The translations under genes and the position numbers were made by a program. A stretch of DNA of 64,000 bases from Bacillus sp. 123MFChir2 (lineage in GTDB: Bacteria; Bacillota; Bacilli; Bacillales; Bacillaceae_G), in the NCBI RefSeq assembly GCF_000383235.1, contig NZ_KB910930.1:1-64000 (forward strand), read 5' to 3'. Positions 35,504 through 43,829 of this stretch are shown piece after piece. The notes beneath the pieces were generated by a model, which saw nothing but the letters and a program-made list of their open reading frames with translations, was not told the DNA's origin and ran no database searches. Positions within the stretch are counted from its first letter, which is position 1. Every line of letters begins with the position of its first letter.

Positions 35504-35549
35504 TTTGTCGAGGGGTCTTTAAATCGTGTCGAAGCGCCGATATATGATG
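35504..35549 (+). repeat. Direct repeat flanking the racemase gene, copy 1
   Basis: TTGTCGAGGGGTCTTTAAAT then CGTGTCGAAGCGCCGATATAT recurs at 36478-36519. More CGATATAT units follow (35561, 35580). Confidence 0.6.
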
Positions 35550-35662
35550 AAAAGTAGTCGATATATTTCAAAAGTCGCCGATATATCGATGAGACATTGG
35601 TTAGTTGCTAGAATCTATCAAAACAGAACGGCAATATTGCACACACCGTTCTGTGGAGTCAA

Positions 35663-36355
35663 TTAGTTCTGGATCTCCTTTTGATAAGCTACATACTTAT
35701 TTACAATAGCTTTGGCAAGACATGTAGCGGAATCTACAATGTAAAGATGATTTTGTTTTGTCTCTAATACGACATTCAAATCTGTACAAGCTATGACAAC
35801 AGCATCAACAGTTTCAGTTAATTCTAAGCATAGTGTATGCCACAAGTTACTTGCTTCGTTTATTTGCCCTATTTTTATTTTATGTATCATTTGATTAACA
35901 ACAGTTTGCCAACTATCTTTTTGGATATAATCGACACCACGTTTTACAAATCCTTCTTGATATATACCAGATTGAACGGTTGAATCAGTTGCTAAAAGAG
36001 CTAACTTTTGAACGTGAGTAGGTATTTCTTTTAGTGTTTCATTCACCATATTTAATACTGGAATTGAGAGGGATGCTTGTAGTTGATCAAAATAAAGATG
36101 TGCAGTATTACATGGCATAGCAATAAAATCAACATCCGTACTTTCAAGTTTTTGTGCTCCGTTTATAATAGCTCTTTCCATCTCTTCATGATTAATCGTT
36201 TTATCGATATAGAATGGCGTCGGACATGAGTAAATCATCATATGAGGAAAGTCCATGTCATCTTGCGCCCCGTAAATTTCTTGGCATTGTTTTACTACAT
36301 TATCAACGAATGGTCCAGTAGATTTTGGGCCCATCCCTGCTAGTATTCCAATCAT
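35663..36355 (-). CDS. Aspartate/glutamate racemase-family protein
   Basis: A 230-aa cofactor-independent racemase fold. GILAGMGPKSTGPF opens the protein. The two catalytic cysteines are in AMPCNTAHLYF and VVIACTDLN, one in each half of the pseudo-symmetric enzyme. It should interconvert D and L forms of Asp, Glu or a related amino acid; the YgeA/RacX type is closer than MurI. It is a single gene flanked by a 42-base direct repeat. Confidence 0.85.
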   Translation of the reverse strand: MIGILAGMGPKSTGPFVDNVVKQCQEIYGAQDDMDFPHMMIYSCPTPFYIDKTINHEEMERAIINGAQKLESTDVDFIAMPCNTAHLYFDQLQASLSIPVLNMVNETLKEIPTHVQKLALLATDSTVQSGIYQEGFVKRGVDYIQKDSWQTVVNQMIHKIKIGQINEASNLWHTLCLELTETVDAVVIACTDLNVVLETKQNHLYIVDSATCLAKAIVNKYVAYQKEIQN

Positions 36356-36424
36356 AGTTGTTCATCCCCTTTGTTTTCATTAGGATATAGAAATTCTTGT
36401 TTCGCGTGAAAGAATCCTTCTTAG

Positions 36425-36456
36425 AGAATAAAAAATACGCGCGTATGCACGTATTT
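36425..36456. terminator. Hairpin with A/T runs
   Basis: AAAATACG pairs with CGTATTTT, with ATACGCGCGTAT inside. Confidence 0.5.
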
Positions 36457-36477
36457 TTTAGGTGTAATTATGCCAGA

Positions 36478-36519
36478 ATTTGTCGAAGAGTCTTTAAACC
36501 CTGTCGAAGCGTCGATATA
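36478..36519 (+). repeat. Direct repeat flanking the racemase gene, copy 2
   Basis: TTTGTCGAAGAGTCTTTAAA then CCCTGTCGAAGCGTCGATATAT, same orientation as copy 1 with about five mismatches in 40 bases. Confidence 0.6.
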
Positions 36520-36536
36520 TTGGCGCGGCACTTATT

Positions 36537-37109
36537 CTATCTTTTTTCAATCGCAATAATAAACGGCGGGTTATTTTGTTGGTTCATAAACTCGTACTTC
36601 AGTACGTGTGCTTCTTTTTGAGCGAGCTGCTTTGCAAATTTGATAACGGCATCGCGTTCTATTTGTCCTTCAGGATGTCCGTGATAGATGACAAGGACGA
36701 TGATACCTTCTGGTGCCATCACTTCTAATAACTGCTGCAAGGCAGAAAGAGTTGAGTTTGGTTTTGTGACGATGCTTTTGTCACCGCCAGGAAGGTAGCC
36801 TAAGTTAAAGATCGCTCCCGTTACTTTTCCTTTTGCGTCTTCTGGTAAAACGGCTGTTAATGTATCGTGGCTATCATGAATAAGAACAGCACGCCCCGTC
36901 AGTCCTTTTTCTTGTAGCCGTGTGCTTGAGTTGGTGATGGCTTCTTCTTGAATATCAAAGCCAAATACTTTTCCACTTTCGCCAACAAGCTCTGCTAAAA
37001 AGCACGTATCATGACCGTTGCCTAGCGTTGCATCAACGGCGTAATCTCCTTCTTTCACCGCACGCTCTAGCAGCGTGCGAGCAAAAGGCAATATGCGTTC
37101 TAATTTCAT
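36537..37109 (-). CDS. mnmM: tRNA mnm5s2U biosynthesis methyltransferase (YtqB/MnmM)
   Basis: A 190-aa class I SAM-dependent methyltransferase. The SAM motif is DATLGNGHDTCFLAELVG; acidic motif II is FGFDIQEEA; the family motif is FNLGYLPGGDKSIVT. The B. subtilis protein methylates the wobble uridine in tRNA (nm5s2U to mnm5s2U). It overlaps the upstream radical-SAM gene by ATGA, the conserved ytqA-ytqB pair. Confidence 0.9.
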   Translation of the reverse strand: MKLERILPFARTLLERAVKEGDYAVDATLGNGHDTCFLAELVGESGKVFGFDIQEEAITNSSTRLQEKGLTGRAVLIHDSHDTLTAVLPEDAKGKVTGAIFNLGYLPGGDKSIVTKPNSTLSALQQLLEVMAPEGIIVLVIYHGHPEGQIERDAVIKFAKQLAQKEAHVLKYEFMNQQNNPPFIIAIEKR

Positions 37110-38065
37110 ACTGTCTTCACCTCATTTGCATACTTGCCTTGCCAGCTACCGCGGCGTACAAATTCAGCATCGATTGCATTTAATACTTCCCACTTGTTCA
37201 AGCTCCACATTGGACCAATCATTAAGTCGGGCGGACCGTCACCTGTGATGCGGTGTACGATGACATCTGATGGAATGATTTCAAGCTGATCAACAACGAG
37301 ATTCACGTAATCTTCAAGAGACATAAATTGTAGTTGACCTTTTTCATATTGCTTCACCATAGGCGTTCCTTTTAATAAGTGGAGCAAATGAATTTTGATT
37401 CCTTGAATATCAAGTTTTGCGACTTCGCGCGCTGTTTCCATCATCATGTCATAGTCTTCAAGCGGGAGACCGTTAATGATATGTGAGCACACGTTAATGT
37501 TATGCTTACGAAGTTTATTTATCCCTTCTACATAGGAAGGATAATCGTGAGCACGGTTAATGAGAAGTGCTGTACGTTCATGTACAGTTTGTAAGCCAAG
37601 TTCGACCCAAAGGTACGTCCGTTTATTTAAATCAGCTAAATATTCGACAACATCATCAGGTAAGCAGTCTGGCCTTGTAGCAATCGAAAGACCGACAACG
37701 CCTTCTTCCTTTAAAAGAGGTTCAAATTTTTCTTTTAGCACTTCAACTGGAGCGTGTGTATTCGTATAAGCTTGGAAATAGGCGATACACTTACCATCTT
37801 TCCATTTCGTATGCATCTTTTCTTTCATTTCATGATATTGCGTAACAACATCATCACGGCGGTCACCGGCAAAGTCTCCGGAACCAGCCGCACTGCAAAA
37901 TGTACAGCCGCCATACGCAACTGTGCCATCACGGTTTGGACAGTCAAATCCAGCATCTAAGGAAACTTTAAAGATTTTCTCGCCGAAATGTCCGCGCAGA
38001 TGGTAGTTCCACGTATGGTAACGTTTATTGTCATTTGAATATGGGAAAGGATTTTGAACTTTCAT
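37106..38065 (-). CDS. ytqA: Radical SAM protein of the TIGR01212/YtqA family
   Basis: A 319-aa radical SAM protein. The iron-sulfur cysteines lie in CPNRDGTVAYGGCTFC, a C-x11-C-x2-C spacing like Elp3 rather than the classical CX3CX2C. GLQTVHERTALLINRAHDY and HIINGLPLEDY are family blocks. It is linked with mnmM and has been tied to the same tRNA wobble-uridine pathway. The start at 38065 has AGGAGG six bases upstream. Confidence 0.9.
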   Translation of the reverse strand: MKVQNPFPYSNDNKRYHTWNYHLRGHFGEKIFKVSLDAGFDCPNRDGTVAYGGCTFCSAAGSGDFAGDRRDDVVTQYHEMKEKMHTKWKDGKCIAYFQAYTNTHAPVEVLKEKFEPLLKEEGVVGLSIATRPDCLPDDVVEYLADLNKRTYLWVELGLQTVHERTALLINRAHDYPSYVEGINKLRKHNINVCSHIINGLPLEDYDMMMETAREVAKLDIQGIKIHLLHLLKGTPMVKQYEKGQLQFMSLEDYVNLVVDQLEIIPSDVIVHRITGDGPPDLMIGPMWSLNKWEVLNAIDAEFVRRGSWQGKYANEVKTV

Positions 38066-38169
38066 GTTATTCCTCCTCAAAGATATGAGCAAAAATCATT
38101 ATAACATACTCATAAGGTTCACATAGAACGGACAAGCTAAAGGAGAAATATAGGCAAGGAGGAACAATC

Positions 38170-38433
38170 ATGGCAGAGCGTGATGCACTAGAAGCATGTA
38201 TTCAAAATGCAGAAAAAGCAATGGAGTATGCAAAAGAACAATTAGAAATTGGAATGAGACAAGAACATTACAATACGATGGAATATTCTGATGCACAGCT
38301 TCAGTTGGAACAATCTTACAATGAGATGCAAACGATGCAGAACTACGCAAATGATGAACAACGTGAACAGCTGAACCGTGCGCGTATGGCAATACGTCAA
38401 TTACAACACCAAATGATTATTACACCGCATTAA
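38170..38433 (+). CDS. ytzC: DUF2524-family protein YtzC
   Basis: An 87-aa, Gln- and Glu-rich, mostly helical protein: MAERDALEACIQNAEKAMEY and a C-terminal RMAIRQLQHQMI. It matches B. subtilis YtzC in length and in its place beside ytqA. Function is unknown. GGAGG precedes the ATG. Confidence 0.8.
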   Translation: MAERDALEACIQNAEKAMEYAKEQLEIGMRQEHYNTMEYSDAQLQLEQSYNEMQTMQNYANDEQREQLNRARMAIRQLQHQMIITPH

Positions 38434-38448
38434 TAAGGAGTGATATAA

Positions 38449-38598
38449 ATGACAACGCGTTCCGATCAAAATAACCCAGAGCAAAAAACACAAAATGGAC
38501 ATAACGCTGAGTTTTCCAATGAACTTGATCCAGTTGTGCAAGCAAAACAAAACAATCGTAAGAAAAGTCAACCGCAAAAATCGAAGCAATCTGAATAG
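38449..38598 (+). CDS. Small hydrophilic protein, SASP-like
   Basis: A 49-aa, highly polar peptide rich in Gln, Asn and Lys (NNPEQKTQNGHN, AEFSNELDPVVQAKQNN, RKKSQPQKSKQSE). AAGGAG lies eight bases before the ATG, and the gene follows ytzC after 15 bases. The composition recalls minor spore core proteins, but no known Ssp family is matched with confidence. Confidence 0.65.
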   Translation: MTTRSDQNNPEQKTQNGHNAEFSNELDPVVQAKQNNRKKSQPQKSKQSE

Positions 38599-38614
38599 AA
38601 GAGAAAAAACGCCA

Positions 38615-38656
38615 ACATGAAACCACTACCACATGATTGTGTTAGTGGTTTTTATT
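38615..38656 (+). terminator. Terminator of the ytzC unit
   Basis: AAACCACTACCACA pairs with TGTGTTAGTGGTTT, followed by TTATT. Confidence 0.75.
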
Positions 38657-38752
38657 ATACAAATAACATTTTATCCTTATATAATAATGAAGAGGGAAAA
38701 GTAGATAAAAAAGCAGTTTTTTATAAAACTAAAAACAAAGGGAGCGGTATAG

Positions 38753-39703
38753 ATGCTTAAGAAAATGTTAGCAAGGTTTGGAAAAGGAGCAGCTAAAGTT
38801 GATTTACGCTTTGAGAATCGTCCGTATGCAGCGGGAGAGACTGTATATGGAGAAGTACATATTCAAGGCGGTGAAGTAGAACAAAAAATAAATAGTCTGG
38901 CTGTAAGTTTCATGATGCGCTTTATGACAAAACAAGATATGGTCCGCCGTGAAATAGCACTGATTCCACTAAGTGGAGCACAAATGATTTATCCGAGCGA
39001 ACAAAAAGTCATTCCATTTTCTTATGTGATTCCAACTCATTTTCCGATTTCTCGAGAAGGTGTTTCTTATTATTTTGATACGCATTTAGATATTCAAGGC
39101 GGAATAGATCGAATGGATTTTGATGATGTTGTTATAGATGCTTCTAAGGAAGTACAAACCATTTTTTATGCACTGAGCAGTCTAGGGTTTCAGGAGAAAT
39201 CAAAATCCGGTAAGGTAGATACATATGGACAAGAATTTTCTTTTGTTCCTACAGAGTTGTTTGTAATGCAGGTGAATGAAATAGAGATGCGCCTTGCTTA
39301 TGAAGGAACAGGAATCCGAATTTGGTTAGAGATAGATTGTCGTAATCGTTATGAAGAGATCGAAGCGAAACGTGAATTCTTTATTTCACAAGATGTGTTA
39401 CGGGATACAAGACAGGTAGCGTTTATGTTAAAACAATATATAACAGAAATAACGTCCAATCCTTATGGATATATCCAACCGTTTTCTTATGAAACATATC
39501 ATCATTCATTTCATAAACAAGCGGGAAGCCCAATTGCGGGCATGGTAGGTGGATTAGCAGTTGGAATATTAGGTGGCGTATTATTAAATGAATTAATAGA
39601 TGATGTGGATGTAGAGGAAATAATAGAAGAAGTAGTAGAGGAAGAATTAGAAATAGAAGAAGAACAAGAAGAATCATTTTTTGGGATGATGAGGAATAAT
39701 TGA
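38753..39703 (+). CDS. Spo0M-family sporulation protein with C-terminal extension
   Basis: A 316-aa protein. The first 250 residues are Spo0M-like, with an arrestin-type beta-sandwich (VDLRFENRPYAAGETVYGEV, KVIPFSYVIPTHFPIS). It is longer than the usual Spo0M of about 258 aa: a Gly-rich hydrophobic stretch (GMVGGLAVGILGGVLLNELI) is followed by a very acidic tail (EEVVEEELEIEEEQEE). The extension could insert in a membrane or serve as a docking site. The family modulates sporulation onset. A GGGAGCGG site precedes the ATG. Confidence 0.8.
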   Translation: MLKKMLARFGKGAAKVDLRFENRPYAAGETVYGEVHIQGGEVEQKINSLAVSFMMRFMTKQDMVRREIALIPLSGAQMIYPSEQKVIPFSYVIPTHFPISREGVSYYFDTHLDIQGGIDRMDFDDVVIDASKEVQTIFYALSSLGFQEKSKSGKVDTYGQEFSFVPTELFVMQVNEIEMRLAYEGTGIRIWLEIDCRNRYEEIEAKREFFISQDVLRDTRQVAFMLKQYITEITSNPYGYIQPFSYETYHHSFHKQAGSPIAGMVGGLAVGILGGVLLNELIDDVDVEEIIEEVVEEELEIEEEQEESFFGMMRNN

Positions 39704-39741
39704 AAGGGTGTTCTGTACATGTAAACAAAGAAAATCTTCAC

Positions 39742-39764
39742 TGATGGAAGTTTCACTTTATTTT
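39742..39764 (+). repeat. Right-end fragment of the IS605-like element
   Basis: CTGATGGAAGTTTCACTTTA matches the right end of the 44823 copy. The remainder of 39765-40020 has no gene and no repeat I can name. Confidence 0.5.
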
Positions 39765-40019
39765 AAATAAAGAAAAATTGCTTGAAAGAACTCGATTGGC
39801 ACTTGATTTAGTCGACGTCCAAGCTGCGAGAAACTAATCGATTCCAGATTTGTTGTCTGGCTGAGTTATTCTGAAAATAAACAGTCTGAAAGTGCCTGTA
39901 AACTCTTCGTTTCATGGAGCTGTGCGTAAAGTAGTACCTTTAAAAAAGAAGGCATAAAAAGCTTCTTCGTATAGCGATGTAAGTGATAGGTTTTCACCTG
40001 TTCAGCGATTAAAATAATA

Positions 40020-40071
40020 AACGGCTCCATATGCTACATGTTTACATGTAACATATGGAGCCGTTTTTGTA
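40020..40071. terminator. Strong hairpin terminator
   Basis: ACGGCTCCATATG pairs with CATATGGAGCCGT, with an inner ACATGTTTACATGT and a T5 run to the right. Confidence 0.8.
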
Positions 40072-40082
40072 TATGACAAAAT

Positions 40083-40119
40083 TGTAAGATAAATGTAAGT
40101 TTAATCAATGGTAGATAAT
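40083..40119 (+). promoter_or_regulatory. Direct-repeat operator candidate before the ABC operon
   Basis: TGTAAG at 40083-40088 and 40094-40099 are 11 bases apart, the one-helical-turn spacing typical of OmpR-type regulators, and lie just upstream of a -10 like GATAAT. Confidence 0.4.
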
Positions 40120-40170
40120 GCTTTAAAGGAGCAAAATAGAAACAGGAAAACAAAGTACAGGGGGATTTAT

Positions 40171-40932
40171 ATGAAAACACCAGTTGTAGACGTAAAGAAT
40201 GTTCAAAAAGTATACGGTAAAAAAGGTGAGAGTCAATCACACGCATTAAAGGGTGTATCATTCTCTATTCAAGAGGGGGAATTTGTTGGGATTATGGGAC
40301 CTTCTGGTTCTGGAAAAACAACATTATTAAATGTTATTTCAACATTAGATAAGGCGACGGAAGGCGTTGTTGAAATTGCAGGTACAGATATTACGAAAAT
40401 GAAGCAAGGGGAATTATCTGATTTCCGTTCACAAAAACTAGGCTTCATATTTCAAGATTTTAACTTACTAGAAAATCTATCAATTTATGAAAATATTGCA
40501 TTGCCTCTTTCACTGCAAGGCGTTCCTTCAAAAAAGATTGGACCGAAAGTAGAGAAGGTGGCAGAAATGCTAGGGATTTCAGAGATGCTTCAAAAATATC
40601 CATCTGAAGTATCTGGTGGACAAAAGCAACGTTCAGCAGCAGCGCGTGCGCTTGTACATGAACCAGCCATTATTTTAGGAGATGAGCCAACAGGAGCGCT
40701 AGATTCTAAAAATGCGACAAGTCTTTTAGAAGCGATGACAAGCTTAAATGAAGAACAAGGTGTTTCTATTATGATGGTTACACATGACCCGTTTAGTGCA
40801 AGTTATTGCCGACGTATTTTATTTATCCAAGATGGTGAGTTATATAAAGAAATTCACCGCAAGGGTACACGTGAAGAATTTTATAAAGAAATTTTAGATG
40901 TGCTTGCTGATTTAGGCACACAAAAAGCGTAA
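40171..40932 (+). CDS. BceA-like ABC transporter ATP-binding protein
   Basis: A 253-aa ATPase of the MacB/BceA group. Walker A is GPSGSGKTT, the signature VSGGQKQRSAAARAL and Walker B IILGDEPTGALDS, with THDPFSASYC as the H-loop. ATG 40171 has CAGGGGGA upstream; a longer frame has none. It pairs with the BceB-like permease 16 bases downstream. Such transporters act against cell-wall antibiotics (bacitracin, lantibiotics). No BceRS-type pair lies next to it. Confidence 0.9.
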   Translation: MKTPVVDVKNVQKVYGKKGESQSHALKGVSFSIQEGEFVGIMGPSGSGKTTLLNVISTLDKATEGVVEIAGTDITKMKQGELSDFRSQKLGFIFQDFNLLENLSIYENIALPLSLQGVPSKKIGPKVEKVAEMLGISEMLQKYPSEVSGGQKQRSAAARALVHEPAIILGDEPTGALDSKNATSLLEAMTSLNEEQGVSIMMVTHDPFSASYCRRILFIQDGELYKEIHRKGTREEFYKEILDVLADLGTQKA

Positions 40933-40948
40933 GAAAGGAGAGGTAGGC

Positions 40949-42790
40949 ATGTTATTTAAGCTTTCCATGTCAGGACTGAAAAGTAAACTGAAAGACTATA
41001 TCGTTTTACTAACTGGTCTTGTTATGTCAATTTCTATTTTTTATATGTTTCAAACGCTTGCGCTGAATAAAGCGTTTCTTGAATCAAATTCCGTTATTGC
41101 AGCAATTGGATTTGTCTTTCATGCTGGTTCATTCTTATTAGCAATTATAACGTTCTTCTATATTTTATATGCGAATTCGTTCTTATTATCTCTTCGTCAA
41201 AAAGAGTTTGGTATGTATATGATGTTAGGAGCAAAAAAGCATAAGGTTACATTGCTTATGTTTATAGAAACAATTGTAATTGGATTCGCGTCTCTTATAA
41301 TCGGGATTGCAGTTGGTGCAGGGCTAGCACAAGGAATCGGTCAGTTACTTATGAAGCAGCTGGAGTTTCCAGCAGTCGGTTATCATGCATTTTATGTTCC
41401 ATCGATGACGGTTACATGTATCTTCTTCGTTTCATTATTTGTATTATCAGCAATTATGAATAGTATTAAGTTATCACGTATTTCAGTATTGCAGCTTGTG
41501 CATGCAGATGCGCAAGCAGAGCGCGTTACTGTAAAAGGAAAAACGACTGCTGTTATTGGATTTCTTGCAATAATCTTATTAGCAATAGGTTATGCTTCTA
41601 TGATTTATATGGAAAAACTACAACAAGTGGGTATCATCATTGCATTGATTACAACAACAGCTGGAACGTATATGTTGTTTGCTTCTGTCCTTCCACTTGT
41701 GATCAAAAAGCTGAAAAGTAATAAAAAGCGAAGCGAAAAAGGGCTTAATGCCTTTACATTTGCACAGCTAAACTTCCGTATTAACAGCTTAACGAAAGTA
41801 CTAGCAACAGTAGCGATGTTAGTTGCACTTGGTGCGGGGTCTATTTCTGGTGGTATGGCATTTAAAAATAACATTATGATGATGGTTGATGGTGTCCAAA
41901 TATATGATTCGGTTATTCATAACCCAGCAGCAGAAGAGAAGAAAATATTAAACGGTATTCCATTCAATGAGAAAAATGAATATCGTTATAAAGTCGATGA
42001 TAAGTTTGTTTATTATGTAAAAGAAGATTTAGAGAAACATCCTCCATTAGTACATGATGGTGTAGGAAAAGAAAGCTTTGGTAAATTTAAACGTGTTTCA
42101 GGAGATCTTCCTGTAGGTGCCGTTTTAAAAGGTAGTCAAGAAAAATCAGTGGTAATCCCAGAAGACTGGGATAAGGCGTTAAGAAATATTCAGCCATTTT
42201 ATTTATACCGCAATCAATCAATTAAAATTGTCGATCAGAAGATGTACAATGAAGTAAAAGGAAAAGAAGGCATTGTCTTTATTGGAAAAACAGATGATTT
42301 TATTGCACACAAAAATGAGTGGAAAAAACTTGATGAGTTGCAACTACAGAAACATAAAGATGTAAAAGCAGATGACTTAGCAACGAAATATGCGATGTAT
42401 ACTGGATTTTATGGCATTGCGAGCGGAACCGTATTCATGGGATTCTTCCTAGGAATCGCGTTCTTAGCAATGATGGCAAGCTGCTTAATGTTTAAAATCC
42501 TATCCGGAGCATCAAAAGATATTACACGTTACAACATGCTTCGTAAAATTGGTGTACGTCGTGAGTTGTTAACGAAGTCAATTTATAAAGAATTGTTCTT
42601 CGTATTCTTATTCCCTGCAATTATCGGGATTGTGCACGTATTAATCGGAATGAATATTTTTAGCTTTATCTTAATTAATCCATATTTCCGTATTTGGCTT
42701 CCAATTGTCATTTTCGTAGTCATTTATACGATCTACTATTTTATTACAGTACAATTGTATAAAGGAATTGTTCTTCCGAAAGAGGAATAG
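40949..42790 (+). CDS. BceB-like FtsX-domain permease
   Basis: A 613-aa permease with ten membrane helices in the BceB layout. There are two FtsX domains, with the first pair near YILYANSFLLSLRQKEFGMY, and a large external domain (about 310-490) between helices 7 and 8, the part that senses or binds antibiotics in this family. AAAGGAGAGG precedes the ATG. It forms one transporter with the upstream ATPase and ends in a terminator. Confidence 0.9.
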   Translation: MLFKLSMSGLKSKLKDYIVLLTGLVMSISIFYMFQTLALNKAFLESNSVIAAIGFVFHAGSFLLAIITFFYILYANSFLLSLRQKEFGMYMMLGAKKHKVTLLMFIETIVIGFASLIIGIAVGAGLAQGIGQLLMKQLEFPAVGYHAFYVPSMTVTCIFFVSLFVLSAIMNSIKLSRISVLQLVHADAQAERVTVKGKTTAVIGFLAIILLAIGYASMIYMEKLQQVGIIIALITTTAGTYMLFASVLPLVIKKLKSNKKRSEKGLNAFTFAQLNFRINSLTKVLATVAMLVALGAGSISGGMAFKNNIMMMVDGVQIYDSVIHNPAAEEKKILNGIPFNEKNEYRYKVDDKFVYYVKEDLEKHPPLVHDGVGKESFGKFKRVSGDLPVGAVLKGSQEKSVVIPEDWDKALRNIQPFYLYRNQSIKIVDQKMYNEVKGKEGIVFIGKTDDFIAHKNEWKKLDELQLQKHKDVKADDLATKYAMYTGFYGIASGTVFMGFFLGIAFLAMMASCLMFKILSGASKDITRYNMLRKIGVRRELLTKSIYKELFFVFLFPAIIGIVHVLIGMNIFSFILINPYFRIWLPIVIFVVIYTIYYFITVQLYKGIVLPKEE

Positions 42791-42798
42791 GATTTGGG

Positions 42799-42832
42799 AA
42801 ATACCGAGCACCATCGCTCGGTATTTTTTACA
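42799..42832 (+). terminator. Terminator of the BceAB-like operon
   Basis: AATACCGAGC pairs with GCTCGGTATT, followed by TTTT. Confidence 0.85.
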
Positions 42833-42904
42833 TTCACAAGGATGATTTAAATTATTGAATCTGTTAGAAAGTTTTTGTTACGATTATACGAGGGGGGCTA
42901 GAAA

Positions 42905-43357
42905 ATGAACAAGAAAAAAATAGGTATAATAATTTTAGGAGTATTATTTATACTCGTTCCTTTATATATATATATCTTTTTAATCGAACACGAAGATAAG
43001 ATAGCACTAACACCGGATATGATTTTAAAGGTAACATATTTAGAAACAGATTCGGTTGCTGAGGGTATGATTACAGATGGTGGGAAAGATGCGAGAGATG
43101 TATTTCAAAAGTTAATCAGTTCAAAAAAAGTGGTAACACAAAAAGAATTTTTTAAAAAGAGATTTTTTGAACAATCTTCGCACCGTAAAATTGACTTTGT
43201 GCTAGATGACGGGAAGAAAATTACATTTAATGTAGTATCGTTTAGAGCTGAACAATACTATGACGAAGCATATGTTCAATGTGTTGGAAACAAAACGATT
43301 TATCACTTAAATAAAGAAGATGCAACAGATATAGGAATGCAATTTATGAATCGATAA
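42905..43357 (+). CDS. Membrane-anchored protein of unknown function
   Basis: A 150-aa protein with one N-terminal membrane helix (IGIIILGVLFILVPLYIYIF) and an external domain of about 115 aa with alternating charged and beta segments (KIDFVLDDGKKITFNVVSF, YVQCVGNKTIYHL). GAGGGGGG lies before the ATG. It is a single gene with its own terminator. No family is recognised. Confidence 0.7.
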   Translation: MNKKKIGIIILGVLFILVPLYIYIFLIEHEDKIALTPDMILKVTYLETDSVAEGMITDGGKDARDVFQKLISSKKVVTQKEFFKKRFFEQSSHRKIDFVLDDGKKITFNVVSFRAEQYYDEAYVQCVGNKTIYHLNKEDATDIGMQFMNR

Positions 43358-43371
43358 TTTGTTAACTTTAA

Positions 43372-43407
43372 AAAGCACTTATGAAATTTTCAAAAGTGCT
43401 TTTTTAA
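43372..43407 (+). terminator. Terminator
   Basis: AAAAGCACTT pairs with AAGTGCTTTT, followed by TT. Confidence 0.75.
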
Positions 43408-43422
43408 ATGAACAAGGATTAT

Positions 43423-43458
43423 CCCCCCTTATCAAGAAGGGTGGCTTGATAAGGGGGG
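43423..43458. other. 14-bp perfect hairpin with G6/C6
   Basis: CCCCCCTTATCAAG and CTTGATAAGGGGGG form a perfect stem with an 8-base loop. A 13-codon frame (MEVNSKMVKYLIF) with an upstream GTAGGAG follows at 43492-43533. No T-run follows the stem, so it is not a normal terminator. Confidence 0.5.
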
Positions 43459-43696
43459 CGCTAAAAAGAAAGAGTAGGAGAAACACAAGCATGGAAGTGA
43501 ACAGTAAAATGGTTAAATACTTAATTTTCTAAAAATTTTAAAACTGAAGGGTTTTTTCGTTTTTACTCTTTCTTTATGATATGAGTGTATCATTAAAAAT
43601 ATAATAAATCAACAAAAAAAAGACAATATTCTTATTAATTCGACATTTTTCGATAATTTTACAAATTTTATTCCAATAGAATAATTCTCTCCGAGA

Positions 43697-43744
43697 TGCT
43701 GTGGATTATTATAATTATTCGTTTGCATTGCAATCTTATATGTC
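43697..43744 (+). pseudogene. Relic of a collagenase gene
   Basis: GTGGATTATTATAATTATTC then GTTTGCATTGCAATCTTATATG translates as DYYNYSFALQSYM, against DFYNYSFALQSYM in the collagenase at 27249. Over 39 bases there are four differences, three of them silent. The matching stops where a bcr1 end begins. Confidence 0.55.
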
Positions 43745-43770
43745 GAAAAATTAAAATTTATTTATATAGT
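43736..43770 (+). repeat. bcr1 3'-end relic
   Basis: CTTATATGTCGAAAAATTAA then AATTTATTTATATAG matches the right end of bcr1 (compare inverted copy 25178-25384). It overlaps the collagenase relic by the shared CTTATATG. Confidence 0.6.
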
Positions 43771-43787
43771 TGAATGTAGCAGTTAAA

Positions 43788-43826
43788 AATTCCGCCACGG
43801 AGAAAAGATAGTTTTTCTGTGGCGGG
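43788..43826 (-). terminator. Terminator of the 111-aa protein gene
   Basis: CCGCCACGGAGAAA pairs with TTTCTGTGGCGG, with a T-rich run leftwards. Confidence 0.7.
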
Positions 43827-43829
43827 ATT

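Noticed and set aside
36537-38065. ytqA overlap as a frameshifted single gene
   Set aside because: Both frames have complete family motifs and an ATGA junction; this is normal coupling.
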